64,000 nt of DNA, from assembly GCF_044547355.1 (NCBI RefSeq), contig NZ_JBIUAG010000027.1:1-64000 (forward strand). The letters are read 5' to 3'. The translations under genes were made by a program, and so were the position numbers. This document shows positions 46,428 to 55,262 of the stretch, in pieces. How positions within the stretch are numbered: position 1 is the stretch's first letter; the number at the start of each line of letters is the position of its first letter. This DNA is from Kutzneria sp044547355. Lineage in GTDB: Bacteria; Actinomycetota; Actinomycetes; Mycobacteriales; Pseudonocardiaceae. The notes under the pieces are model-generated. The model saw only the letters and a list, made by a program, of their open reading frames with translations. It made no database searches and was not told where the DNA came from.

Positions 46428-46640
46428 GGGGCAGGGGATCCCATCGTCAAATATTTACACGCGGTCGTTCGTTGTTTACCGTTGACGGCCGGGTGAACCA
46501 GCGGGCCGTCATCGGACTCTAACTCGGCGAACCGGATTTGACGGAGTCCTCGTGCCTGATTGTGTCGGGTGTTACTGCCCGTTTGGACCCTTACGTTCTG
46601 TGATTGTTTGAGCGGCCTCCGTAATTGTGGGTAAAGCGGT
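46428..46640 (-). promoter_or_regulatory. promoter/leader region of the NRPS operon
   Basis: The only sizeable gap in the 22-kb minus-strand cluster. It is visibly richer in A+T than its surroundings. On the minus strand a TAAATATT stretch about 24 bases before the NRPS start is the best -10 candidate. A 21-codon frame (from ATG near 46516) could be a leader peptide, but nothing supports it strongly. Confidence 0.4.
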
Positions 46641-47549
46641 TCAGTTCCTGTATGTGAACGAGGTCGGGGTTGGCTCGTGGCCGAGCCGGTCGACCGCCGC
46701 CGTGATGTCCAGGGTGCGTTCCATGGCGAGCTGGCTGATGACGTAGCGGTTGAGGCGGATCCGGCGCGGCCGGCCACAGAGCCGTTGCGCTGCCTCCAAT
46801 CCGGTGGCCAACGGCAGGACCAGGCGGGTGGGCAGGTAGGTCGGCGTGGCCTCGACGCCGGCCGTGGCCAGCAGTCCGCGCAGCGCCTCGTCGACCGACA
46901 GGGTGTCGCTGTCGGCGATGTTGAAGACGCCGGTCAGGGTGCTGCGGGCGGCGAGCAGGCAGGCCCGCGCGAGGCCGCCGACGGCCGTCAGGCTCTGCCG
47001 GGCCCGGCCGTCGCCCGGGACGAGCAGGCGGCCGCCGCGGATGTTCTCCAGCAGGCGCGGCAGCAGGGTGGTGTCGCCGGGGCCGTAGACGGCGTGCGGG
47101 CGCAGGATGATCGTGTCCCGGTGGGTGTTGAGCACGAACCGCTCGGCGGCGGCCTTCGACGCGCCGTAGGCATTGAGGTACCGCGCCACCGGGGCTTCGG
47201 CTTCCTTCGCTCGCACGGTCGGCCGGAACGGGTCGTACACGCTGGCGCTGCTGACGTGCACGATGCGTGCGTGGGGGAATGCATCGAGAACCCGCCGTGT
47301 GCCGAGCAGATTGGTCGCCCACACCTGGCTGGCCCGGCCGGCGTCGGTCGCGGCGGCGGCGCAGTGGATGACCGCGTCCACTTCGGACAGTCGTGGCACC
47401 GGACCGTTGAGATTCCAGTACTGGTAGGTGGCGCCGGGAATGTCGGCCAGCCGGCGGCCGAACGCGTGCACCTCCCAACCCGCCGCCACGGCCGCCCGGC
47501 ACACCTCGCCGCCGACGAAACCGGTCGCGCCCGTCACCGCCACTCTCAT
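46641..47549 (-). CDS. OleD-like NAD(P)-dependent reductase (extended SDR/3beta-HSD type)
   Basis: A 302-residue extended SDR. TGATGFVG at residues 6-13 binds the dinucleotide; HVSSASVY and YGASK supply the catalytic Ser, Tyr and Lys. The VYGPGDTTLLPRLLENIRGG block and the C-terminal end follow the pattern of 3beta-HSD-like enzymes such as OleD/LstD, which reduce 2-alkyl-3-ketoacids to 3-hydroxyacids. A nucleotide-sugar epimerase is the alternative, but no other sugar genes are here. Its ATG overlaps the stop of the AMP ligase (ATGA). Confidence 0.8.
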   Translation of the reverse strand: MRVAVTGATGFVGGEVCRAAVAAGWEVHAFGRRLADIPGATYQYWNLNGPVPRLSEVDAVIHCAAAATDAGRASQVWATNLLGTRRVLDAFPHARIVHVSSASVYDPFRPTVRAKEAEAPVARYLNAYGASKAAAERFVLNTHRDTIILRPHAVYGPGDTTLLPRLLENIRGGRLLVPGDGRARQSLTAVGGLARACLLAARSTLTGVFNIADSDTLSVDEALRGLLATAGVEATPTYLPTRLVLPLATGLEAAQRLCGRPRRIRLNRYVISQLAMERTLDITAAVDRLGHEPTPTSFTYRN

Positions 47550-49063
47550 GTGGTCCGCCCGGCGAGCGAGGCCCGCAGCGCGGGACGGTCGAGCTTGCGC
47601 GAACGGCCCGAGCGCGGCAACTCGTCGAGCACCACGATCCGGTCCGGCACCGCCTCGGCGTCGATGATCTCCGGCAGTTGGCGGCGTAGGCGACAGGTCA
47701 GGGCTTGGCGGTCCACCCCTTCGCCGGCCACCACGGCCAGCACCACGGTCTCGTCCTCGGTCACCGGATCGGGCAGCCCGACCATGGCCGCCTCCCGCAC
47801 GCCCGGCAGCAGCGCGATGGTCGGCTCGTACAGGCCGGGATAGATGTTGTACGAGCCCCGGATCAGCATGTCCTTCTTGCGCCCCAGCATGATGACCCGG
47901 CCCCGGTCGTCCAGTCGGGCCAGGTCGCCGGTCGGCAGTTCGGTCATCGGCGGCTCGCCGAGGTAACCCAGGCACACGCTCGGGCCGGTCACCAGGAGCT
48001 CGCCGTCCTCGGCGATCCGCGCCGCGACCCCGTCCGAGAGTTCGCCCAGCAGGTCGCCGGGGTGGCCCTGTTCGGTGTGTGCCAGCTTGTCCTCGGCCCG
48101 TCCGACGGCGATCGGGATCGCCTCGGTCATCGCGTACACCGACAGCACCTGGCCATGAGGAACAGCGCTGATTGCCTTGCGCAGCACGGCCGGCGCCGCC
48201 GGCGCCGAGCCCATCAGCAGGTAGCGCACGTGCTCCGGCCACTTCGGCAGCACGTCGAACACGTCGGCCAGTTGCACCGGAACGCCGTAGGCATGGGTCA
48301 CCTTGCGGTCGGCCAGATCCTGGGCGAAGCGCTCGGGCGTGGCCAGCGACAGCCGTGCGCCGCTGACCAGGGCCGGCAGTCCGGCGACGATGCCGTCGGT
48401 GTGCATGACATCCCCTTCGCCAAAGGGAAAATGCCGGGCCAGCAGCTGTACCGCGTTGGTCAGCGTACGCAGGGAGTGCACGACTCCCTTGGGGCGCTCG
48501 GTGGTGCCCGAGGTGAACACGATCAACGCCGGCGCGTCCAGCCGCACCTCAGCCGCCGCCGATGCGCCGGCTAGATGACCGACCTTGATTGCGTGGCGCG
48601 GAACACCGGGCAACCACCGTCCACTATAGACGTGGTGGATCGACGGGTCGGCGATCGCCTGCCGCAGGTCCGGCACCGACCAGCCGCGCCGACGGCAGAG
48701 CGAGCGCATCGGCCCGAACACACTGGCCGGATAGAGAACCGACTCGGCGACGAGCCAGCGCGGCCGGTACGCACGCATCCGCGCGGCCACCAGTTCCGGG
48801 CCTACTGCGGTGTCGGCGGTGATCAGCACACCGCCGGCGGCCAGCACGCCGAGGAACAGGGCGACGCCGGCGGCTGACGTTCGCACCGCGAACAGCACGC
48901 CGTCGCCGTCGCTCATTCCCTTGGCCCGCAGACCATCTCGTACCGCCAGCACCTGATCGCGCAGCCGGCCGAAGGTCGTGGTGGCCCCGTCCTTGTCGAC
49001 GATCGCCACCTCGTCCGGCCGGCTCGACGCCTGCGCCAGGACGGCGTTCACAATGTCGATCAT
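47546..49063 (-). CDS. AMP-dependent acyl ligase, OleC/LstC-like
   Basis: A 505-residue ANL-superfamily enzyme. P-loop FTSGTTERPKGVVHSL near residues 183-198, A5-like YAMTEAIPIAV, GRKKDMLIRG hinge region, and an A10 region SGRSRKLDR. The (Y)(G/A)MTEA(I/L)P(I/V)AV motif and adjacency to an OleD-like reductase and a KASIII resemble OleC beta-lactone synthetases (hydrocarbon, nocardiolactone and lipstatin pathways). A plain fatty-acyl-CoA/ACP ligase that loads the chain is the main alternative. ATG at 49063 overlaps the P450 stop. Confidence 0.78.
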   Translation of the reverse strand: MIDIVNAVLAQASSRPDEVAIVDKDGATTTFGRLRDQVLAVRDGLRAKGMSDGDGVLFAVRTSAAGVALFLGVLAAGGVLITADTAVGPELVAARMRAYRPRWLVAESVLYPASVFGPMRSLCRRRGWSVPDLRQAIADPSIHHVYSGRWLPGVPRHAIKVGHLAGASAAAEVRLDAPALIVFTSGTTERPKGVVHSLRTLTNAVQLLARHFPFGEGDVMHTDGIVAGLPALVSGARLSLATPERFAQDLADRKVTHAYGVPVQLADVFDVLPKWPEHVRYLLMGSAPAAPAVLRKAISAVPHGQVLSVYAMTEAIPIAVGRAEDKLAHTEQGHPGDLLGELSDGVAARIAEDGELLVTGPSVCLGYLGEPPMTELPTGDLARLDDRGRVIMLGRKKDMLIRGSYNIYPGLYEPTIALLPGVREAAMVGLPDPVTEDETVVLAVVAGEGVDRQALTCRLRRQLPEIIDAEAVPDRIVVLDELPRSGRSRKLDRPALRASLAGRTT

Positions 49064-50241
49064 GCCCGGCTGACCTCCAGTCGTTGGTAGGCGGGAAAGA
49101 GCACGCCGCGGGCCGCGTTGCGTCGGATGATCCGCAACGGGCCCTGCGCCAGCAGCGTGCCGACGATGGCGTGGATCTCGGCCATCGCCAGCGGATAGCC
49201 GAGGCAGAAGTGCGGGCCCGCACCGAACCACAGCCGCCGCAGCTCGGGCGGATGCGCCCGGCCCAGGTCGAAGCGGCCGTAGGCCTTGGCGCAGTTGAGG
49301 GTGGACACCACGACCCGGTCGCCGGGCAGCACCCGGACGTCGCCGATCCGACCCGGCATCGCCGCGTTGCGCAGAATGATCGGCGCGGGCGTGACGAGCC
49401 GGGAGGTCTCGTCGATCGCCGCGTTCAACGGACCGGTGTCGCCGGCGCGCAAGGCATTGGCCACTTCCGTGAGCACGCCGTGGTCGTGCAGCAACGCCAC
49501 CAGTCGCGGCACCAGGCTGGAGATGGTCTCGGTGCCGGCGATGAGGAACGCCGAGGCCAGCCCGCGAGACTCCACTTCGGACAGTCCGAAATGGCGCATC
49601 CGGCCCACGGCGGTGTTCTCGTCGCCGTCGACCCAGGCAGCCGAGGCCGCGGCCCCGACCTCGTCGGCGATCGCCCGCGCCCGGGCGGTCTGCTCCGGGG
49701 TGAGGCTCAGCCGGCCCAGCTTCACCATGCCGGTGATCAGCTCGGACTGGTGGGTCAACCGCCGGTAGCCGGCCTCGCGCTCTGCCGGCGACCCGGTGAC
49801 GGTGAACCCGACCAGCGCGCTGGTGACCGCGCCGGACATGACCTTGGTCGCGTCCACCACGTCCACCGGCTCGCCCCGGCGCAGCCGCACGGCCATCCGG
49901 TCCACCGGCTCGTCGAGCACGTCGGCGCAGAGCTGCTTGACATAGGCCGGCGTGAAGAACTCCGAGAGCTTGCGGCGCATCGCCCGGTGTTCGGGCCCGT
50001 CCATGTTCACCAACATCGACGGGCCGAACACCGGCGTCCACAGGTCGGCCGCGCCGCCGCCACCGGTGCGGAAGGTCTTCGGGTCGGTCAAAACCTGCCG
50101 GGCCAGGCCGGCGTCGTTGACGATCACGCCGAGCCCGGGCACCCGCACCGCCGGCCCGACCCGGCCCAGCGCCCGGATCACCGGGTACGCCAGCGGATGC
50201 GCGGCCAGCTGCACGCCGAGCTCATGCCACGCCGCCCTCAC
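49060..50241 (-). CDS. cytochrome P450 (cluster tailoring)
   Basis: A 393-residue soluble bacterial P450. I-helix AGTET (near residue 236), ExxR in DETSRL, and the heme-Cys motif FGAGPHFCLG near 340 are all intact. It probably hydroxylates or desaturates the acyl chain built by the neighbouring KAS/ACP proteins. GTG at 50241 overlaps the GT2 stop (GTGA). Electron partners are not encoded in this operon; the ferredoxin reductase at 5486 is a distant candidate. Confidence 0.93.
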   Translation of the reverse strand: MRAAWHELGVQLAAHPLAYPVIRALGRVGPAVRVPGLGVIVNDAGLARQVLTDPKTFRTGGGGAADLWTPVFGPSMLVNMDGPEHRAMRRKLSEFFTPAYVKQLCADVLDEPVDRMAVRLRRGEPVDVVDATKVMSGAVTSALVGFTVTGSPAEREAGYRRLTHQSELITGMVKLGRLSLTPEQTARARAIADEVGAAASAAWVDGDENTAVGRMRHFGLSEVESRGLASAFLIAGTETISSLVPRLVALLHDHGVLTEVANALRAGDTGPLNAAIDETSRLVTPAPIILRNAAMPGRIGDVRVLPGDRVVVSTLNCAKAYGRFDLGRAHPPELRRLWFGAGPHFCLGYPLAMAEIHAIVGTLLAQGPLRIIRRNAARGVLFPAYQRLEVSRA

Positions 50242-50996
50242 CGGACGTCCACCACCTCGGGCCGATAGCTGTGATCGGTGTACCAGGACAGCGTGTTGCG
50301 CAGGCCCCAGGCCTTGGTGCGCCGCATCGACCAGTACACGATCATGTCCCGGCGCCGGCCGTAGGCCCTGGTGACCTGCCGGACCCGGTTCATCAGCGTG
50401 CGGTCCTCGTGATCCTCCTCAATGGACGTTCGGGGATAGCCGCCGCACCGCTCGTACAGATCGGCGGTGATCGCGCTGTTTCCGCCCGTGCACAACACAT
50501 ACGGCCCGAGGAACTGCGGCCCGCGGTGCTCGGCCCGATATCGGGCGGCCAGCGCGCCGGCGTGGATCAGGAAGGCCAGCACCGCCTTCTCCCACCACAG
50601 CACCGGATAGTCGTCGTCACGGGCCCTGAGCCGGCCGCCGACCATCTCCAGCCCGGACGCGAAGGCCCGCAGCGCCGCGTACGTCCACTGTGGATGAACT
50701 AGGCAGTCGGCGTCGGTCCGGGCCAGATGCGTTGCCCCGTTGGCCATGGCATGCCGGAAACCCGTGTCGCAGGCCGCGCCGGTGCCCTTCTGCGGCTCGG
50801 TGATCACGCGGACGTCCATCCGCGGATGCTGCTCGGCGAACCGGCGAACCACGTCGGCGGTCCCGTCGGTGCTGGCGTTGTCGACCACCAGCACCGTGAA
50901 CTCGGCGTGCCGCTGGACGGCCAGCGACGCCAACGTGTTCCCGATCCACTTGGCCTCGTTGAAGGCGGGAATGACAACCCACAAGGTGTTGGCCAT
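50238..50996 (-). CDS. family 2 glycosyltransferase
   Basis: A 252-residue GT-A fold glycosyltransferase. VVIPAFNEAKWIGNTLASL opens the domain, VVDNASTDGT follows, and a DAD metal site lies in LARTDADCL near residue 95. The distal catalytic acids are in EEDHEDR near 195. No membrane segments, so it is cytosolic. It may glycosylate a hydroxyl on the lipid or peptide. ATG at 50996 is preferred (GGAG 8 bases upstream); a GTG at 51002 overlaps the KASIII stop. Confidence 0.87.
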   Translation of the reverse strand: MANTLWVVIPAFNEAKWIGNTLASLAVQRHAEFTVLVVDNASTDGTADVVRRFAEQHPRMDVRVITEPQKGTGAACDTGFRHAMANGATHLARTDADCLVHPQWTYAALRAFASGLEMVGGRLRARDDDYPVLWWEKAVLAFLIHAGALAARYRAEHRGPQFLGPYVLCTGGNSAITADLYERCGGYPRTSIEEDHEDRTLMNRVRQVTRAYGRRRDMIVYWSMRRTKAWGLRNTLSWYTDHSYRPEVVDVR

Positions 50997-50998
50997 GA

Positions 50999-51991
50999 TC
51001 ACAGCTCCACGAACATGACGCCGATGCTGGTGCCGCCGGCCAGGCCGATGAAGGCGACCTTGTCCCCGGGGCCGCACCGGCCCGACTCGATGGCCAGGCT
51101 CAGCTGGAGCGGGATGGTGCACGAGGCGACGTTGCCGTGGTCGGCGATCGTCGCCACGAGCTTCTCCTCCGGCAGCTCGGCCATTTTCGTCAGCGCGCGC
51201 AGGTACGGCGTCGAGACCTGGTGCACGCAGAACAGCGCGAAGTCCTCGCGCCGCAAGCCGGTCGCCGTCAGAGCGCGGTCCAGCTGCGGGCCGACGTCGC
51301 CGGCGACCAACTCCAGCAGGGCCCGGCCGTCGCCGCGGATGTAGCCGTCCCGCTCCGCGTCGTGATCCTCGGCGCAGCCGGTGCCGGGAATGGAGCTGAC
51401 GTGCCAGTTCGCCGACTCGGCCGTGAAGTCGCGGTAGAAGATGCCGCCGGACAGGGAAGTCTCCAGCAGCACCGCCGCGCCGGCGTCGGACAGGGTGTAC
51501 CCGGCCAGCGAGTCGGCGAACTGCTCGCGGTCGGCCACCGTCCAGCGCGCCACCCGCGTGCCGGTTTCCCCGCTGCAGACCAGGATCCGCCGGTACTGGC
51601 CGCCGCTGATGAACGCCTCGGCCACCTGGATCCCGTTGAGGAAGCTGTTGCAGGCGTTCTTGACGTCGAACACCGGGCAGCTCGCGCCCAGCTTGGCCGC
51701 CACGACGTGCGCGGTGGCCGGCTCGCCGAGGTCCTGGGCCGCGGCGGCGAAGACGATCAGGTCCAGCTCGCAGGCGGCGACCCCGAGGCCGAACAGCAGT
51801 TTCTCGGCGGCGTGCACGGCCAGGTCGGAGGCCTGCTCGCCGGGGTCGGCCCGGTGCCGCGTCCGGACGCCGCTGAGCTTGGCGATCGCGCCGGGCCGGG
51901 GGATGAAGCCGGTGATCCTGGACTCCACCTGGCGGTTGGTCACGAGGGTAGGCGGCAGGTAGGCGGTCACGCCCCTGATCGAGACGTTCAT
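50999..51991 (-). CDS. beta-ketoacyl-ACP synthase III family (FabH/OleA-like)
   Basis: A 330-residue thiolase-fold ketosynthase. The active-site Cys lies in DVKNACNSFLNG near residue 110. The His is in FCVHQVSTPYL near 246 and the Asn in ADHGNVASCTIPLQL near 275. It could start a short chain from an acyl-CoA, or condense two acyl thioesters head to head as OleA does; residues visible here do not decide. It shares one base (TGATG) with the KASII stop. Confidence 0.85.
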   Translation of the reverse strand: MNVSIRGVTAYLPPTLVTNRQVESRITGFIPRPGAIAKLSGVRTRHRADPGEQASDLAVHAAEKLLFGLGVAACELDLIVFAAAAQDLGEPATAHVVAAKLGASCPVFDVKNACNSFLNGIQVAEAFISGGQYRRILVCSGETGTRVARWTVADREQFADSLAGYTLSDAGAAVLLETSLSGGIFYRDFTAESANWHVSSIPGTGCAEDHDAERDGYIRGDGRALLELVAGDVGPQLDRALTATGLRREDFALFCVHQVSTPYLRALTKMAELPEEKLVATIADHGNVASCTIPLQLSLAIESGRCGPGDKVAFIGLAGGTSIGVMFVEL

Positions 51992-53214
51992 CAGATCTCC
52001 TTTGCGAAGGCCAGGGTCACGTTGTGGCCGCCGAAGCCGAAGGAGTTGCTGATGGCGGCGGTGAGCGGGATCCGGCGCGGTGAGCCGGAGACCACGTCGA
52101 GCTCGATGCGTTCGTCGAGGCGGTCCAGGTTCGCGGTCGGCGGCACCACACCGTCCTTTATGGACAGAACTGTGGCGATCGCCTCCACCGCGCCCGACGC
52201 CCCGAGCAGGTGCCCGAGCACGCCCTTGGGCGCGGTGACCACCGGCCGATCGCCGAAGACGTGTGTGATGGTCGCGCTTTCGACCAGGTCGCCGAGCGGG
52301 GTCGAGGTCGCGTGCGCGTTCACGTGGCCGATGTCCTCGACGCTCAGGCCGCCCGAGCGCAGCGCGGCCGTCATGGCGCTGGCCTGGCCGATGCCGTCGG
52401 GATCGGGCGCGGTGATGTGGTGGGCGTCGTTGCTCATGCCGGCGCCGGCCAGCCGTCCGTACACCCGGGCCCCGCGCGCGGCCGCGAACTCCGCGCGCTC
52501 CAACACGATGATGCCCGCGCCCTCGCCCAGCACGAAGCCGTCCCGGTCGGCGTCGAACGGCCGCGACGCCGCGTCCGGGCTGGCGTTGCGACTGCTCATC
52601 GACCGGGCCCGGACGAAGCCGGCCATGATCGCCGGGGTGATGCAGGCGTCGGCCCCGCCGGTCAGCACCACGTCGGCGTCCCCGGCCTTGATCATCCGCC
52701 AGGCCCAGGCGATCGCCTCCGCGCCGGAGGCGCAGGCCGACATCGGGGCGTGCACCCCGGCCCGGGCCCGGTACTCCAGCCCGACCATGGCCGCCGGGCC
52801 GTTGGGCATGATCATCGGAATGGCCTGCGGCGACACCCCGCGCAGGCCCCGGGCCCGGATCCCGTCGTGCTGCGCCACCAGCGTCGTCGCGCCGCCGATC
52901 CCGGTGCCGATGACCACGCCGCGGCGGGCCGGCTCGACCGCGTCGTCGGCCAGCCCCGCGTCCCGCCAGGCCTGCCGGGCCGCGACCATCGCCAGCTGCT
53001 CGCACCGGTCCATCCGCTTGAGCTCGACGTGGTCCAGCTCCGGCTCCACCGCCAGCCGGGCGGCGATGCGCACCGGGAAGCTGTGCTCGTCCACCCAGTC
53101 GGCCGACAGCCGCGACACCCCCGTCCGGCCGTCGAGCAGGCCAGCCCAGGTCGCGGCCACGTCGCCGCCCAGCGGCGTGGTCGCGCCCAGGCCGGTCACC
53201 ACGACCTCGGTCAC
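51991..53214 (-). CDS. beta-ketoacyl-ACP synthase II (FabF-like)
   Basis: A 407-residue elongating ketosynthase. Catalytic Cys in SACASGAEAI near 162; His residues in NAHATSTPLGD near 300 and KGVLGHLLGASG near 335, so it is an active KS and not a chain-length factor. With the ACP at 53211 it forms a dedicated mini fatty-acid or polyketide system. No KR, DH, ER or AT is in this operon, so those functions are probably borrowed from primary metabolism. GTG 53214 overlaps the ACP stop. Confidence 0.9.
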   Translation of the reverse strand: MTEVVVTGLGATTPLGGDVAATWAGLLDGRTGVSRLSADWVDEHSFPVRIAARLAVEPELDHVELKRMDRCEQLAMVAARQAWRDAGLADDAVEPARRGVVIGTGIGGATTLVAQHDGIRARGLRGVSPQAIPMIMPNGPAAMVGLEYRARAGVHAPMSACASGAEAIAWAWRMIKAGDADVVLTGGADACITPAIMAGFVRARSMSSRNASPDAASRPFDADRDGFVLGEGAGIIVLERAEFAAARGARVYGRLAGAGMSNDAHHITAPDPDGIGQASAMTAALRSGGLSVEDIGHVNAHATSTPLGDLVESATITHVFGDRPVVTAPKGVLGHLLGASGAVEAIATVLSIKDGVVPPTANLDRLDERIELDVVSGSPRRIPLTAAISNSFGFGGHNVTLAFAKEI

Positions 53215-53468
53215 CGGCGGGCCCGCAGGTAGTCGGCCACGTCGCCGAAGGTCACCATGTTGTCCAGGCCCTCCTCGGGAATGGCCAGGCCGTAGCTGTC
53301 CTCGATCTCGTCGACCAGCTCGACCATGGCCAGCGAGTCGATCTCCAGCTCGTCCCGCAGCGACATGCCGGCCAGCTCCCGGCCCGGGAACACCGCCCTC
53401 GGGTCGGTGCCCGACACCTTCCTGATCAGCAGCGCCAGCTCGCGGTCGACGTCGTCGGTTGCGTTCAC
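53211..53468 (-). CDS. acyl carrier protein
   Basis: An 85-residue discrete ACP. The phosphopantetheine serine lies in ELEIDSLAMVELVDE near residue 44. It is the first gene of the ACP-KASII-KASIII-GT2-P450-ligase-reductase operon. The GTG start at 53468 has a GGGGAGG site 6 bases upstream. It is the likely carrier handing an acyl chain to the N-terminal C domain of the NRPS at 42642. Confidence 0.9.
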   Translation of the reverse strand: MNATDDVDRELALLIRKVSGTDPRAVFPGRELAGMSLRDELEIDSLAMVELVDEIEDSYGLAIPEEGLDNMVTFGDVADYLRARR

Positions 53469-53597
53469 GTTGTGCCTCCCCCTGAAACGCGCGCGGCGAA
53501 AAGCCGTGCGGTGAAAAGGAAATTGGCCCCCCAGGTCGCCATCGACCGGGGCGGTGACGGCGACCCTAACCGCCGATCCGGCCGAGATGACCGTGAC

Positions 53598-53612
53598 TGT
53601 GCACAGCGCACA
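53598..53612. promoter_or_regulatory. TGTGC-N5-GCACA dyad between divergent cluster operons
   Basis: A 15-bp inverted repeat with 5-bp arms lies in the 261-bp region between the ACP operon and the PucR gene. It is a candidate regulator site, but nothing links it to a particular protein. Confidence 0.35.
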
Positions 53613-53717
53613 ACCAGGTCGCGGCAGCTGCCCATGGCCAACGGTCGGGCGGTCCAGCAGGATTGGGCCCAGGGCGTGAGGGGGGAGAAACCGGCCCGCC
53701 GCACCGTCTTGGGGCTC

Positions 53718-53723
53718 TACCGT
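53718..53723 (+). promoter_or_regulatory. -10 box TACCGT, leaderless start
   Basis: TACCGT is 6 bases before the ATG of the PucR regulator at 53730. No convincing -35 element is visible. Confidence 0.35.
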
Positions 53724-53729
53724 GGCCCC

Positions 53730-54932
53730 ATGACGGAGCAGCCGCACGCGCCCAGGTCGGTGATCCGGGAGGTGGCCGCCGTCGTGCTGGCCGACCTGCC
53801 CAGCTTCGCCGACCGGCTGTCGGAGATGGGGGCCGTGCGGGAGGAGCGGATCTACGCCCGCAACGGGAAGGTGCCCAAGGCGGACATGTGGAAGTCCTTC
53901 CACGACAACGGCCGCAGCGTGCTGCTCCTCGTGACCAGGGGGTTCGAGGACGAGCGCGAGTGGCTGGACCCGCCGCTGGCCACCGGCCGCCGCCGGGCCG
54001 AGCAGGGCGTGCCGCTGGAGTCGGTGCTGCACCTGTTCCGACTCGGCGGCACCCTGCTGTGGGAGATGCTGCTGGCCGAGGCCCGCCGGCGCTCCCCGGC
54101 CGAACTGGAGGAGTTCGTCGACGGGGCGATGCTGCTGTGGGAGGCCATCGACCGGATCTCGGTGGCCATGGTCGACTCCTACCGCACCTGGCAGGCCGAG
54201 ATCCGCCGCCGGGCCAACCGCCGCAAGGAACGCCTCGTCGGGGCCCTCATCGGCGGCCGCGGCGTGGACCCCACCGTGGCCGCCGACGCCGAGACCGAGC
54301 TCAACCTGTCCGCTCGCGGACGCTACGTCGTCGTGCTCAGTGCGGGCGAAGAAGCCGAAGAGGACCTACGCGCCGCCCAGTCCTGCCTGGCCGTGCACGG
54401 GATGCAGTCGGTGTGGCTGTCCCGCGGCGAGCGGGTCGTCTGGCTGGTCGAGCTCGCCGCCGCCGGCCCCGCCCGTGTCGCCGAGCTGCTCACCCCGCAC
54501 CTGCGGGACCGCGCCGGCATGTCCGGCGTCGTCGACGGCTTCGCCGAGCTCGGCGTCGGCTACCAGCTCGCCGAGACCGCCCTGCTCACCCAGCCCGGCG
54601 GCGCCGCCGGCATCGCCGTGCTCGACGACCGCCTGCCCGAGGCCCTCGTCGTCTCCAGTCCCCAGCTCTCCCAACGCCTCGCCGCCCGCACCCTCGGCCG
54701 CGTCCTCGAACTCGACGCCCCCGAGCGCGAGATGCTGCTCGACACCCTCGAAACCTGGTTCCGGGCCGAACGCTCCGCCGGCCGCACCGGCACGCTGCTC
54801 TACTGCCACCGCAACACCGTGCTCAACCGCCTGCGCAAGGTCGAGCTGCTCACCGGCAAATCCCTGGAGGACGACCGCCACCAACTCGCCTGCCGCCTGG
54901 CCCTGATGGCCTACCGCACCCTGCTGCGCTGA
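53730..54932 (+). CDS. PucR/CdaR-type transcriptional regulator
   Basis: A 400-residue regulator with an N-terminal helical domain (about 1-150), a GGDEF-like middle domain and a C-terminal PucR HTH_30 (about 345-400: TLLYCHRNTVLNRLRKVELL). It is divergent from the ACP operon and is the closest candidate pathway-specific regulator of the cluster. The start is the ATG 6 bases after TACCGT. Confidence 0.88.
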   Translation: MTEQPHAPRSVIREVAAVVLADLPSFADRLSEMGAVREERIYARNGKVPKADMWKSFHDNGRSVLLLVTRGFEDEREWLDPPLATGRRRAEQGVPLESVLHLFRLGGTLLWEMLLAEARRRSPAELEEFVDGAMLLWEAIDRISVAMVDSYRTWQAEIRRRANRRKERLVGALIGGRGVDPTVAADAETELNLSARGRYVVVLSAGEEAEEDLRAAQSCLAVHGMQSVWLSRGERVVWLVELAAAGPARVAELLTPHLRDRAGMSGVVDGFAELGVGYQLAETALLTQPGGAAGIAVLDDRLPEALVVSSPQLSQRLAARTLGRVLELDAPEREMLLDTLETWFRAERSAGRTGTLLYCHRNTVLNRLRKVELLTGKSLEDDRHQLACRLALMAYRTLLR

Positions 54933-55262
54933 TCGCCTCACGGGCTGAGCACCCAGCGGCCGCGCTGACTCCCCGGACGAGGCCGGCGCGCCACTCGAGC
55001 TCTGTCGGATCGGCTGCCAGCCGAAGGCCGGGGGAGTCGAGTGGCCAGCGCGCTCAGTTCGACGCGCGCTGGTTGGGCGTCCAGGCGGTGATGGGCTCCG
55101 TGGCGCGGACACCGCCTGGGGCGTCGTGCTGGTCGCAAAGGTCGGACGATGGGGTATTAGGGCATTCGGGGTTGGTTGTGTGACCAGTTCGGCGCGGAAG
55201 GTTGCGGACCGCCGGCGGTGGCAACCCAAGCCCAGCGATCTACTTCGTGGGGGGCGGGGTCG
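54933..55262. other. 331-bp intergenic region with imperfect inverted repeats
   Basis: I see no gene here. GACTCCCCGG at 54967-54976 faces CCGGGGGAGTC at 55028-55038, and GCGCGCCACTCGAG-like and CTCGAGTGG-like segments also pair within 54985-55055. These could form a terminator-like structure after the PucR gene. No clear -35/-10 for the next gene is seen. Confidence 0.4.

Noticed and set aside
46428..46520. 21-codon leader peptide before the NRPS
   Set aside because: ATG near 46516 has no ribosome binding site and the peptide has no regulatory codon run; kept only as a remark on the promoter region.
50999..53214. KASII/KASIII pair as an aromatic type II PKS (KS-alpha/CLF)
   Set aside because: Both proteins keep their own active-site Cys. 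One is FabH-like and the other FabF-like, so there is no chain-length factor and no cyclase or aromatase nearby.
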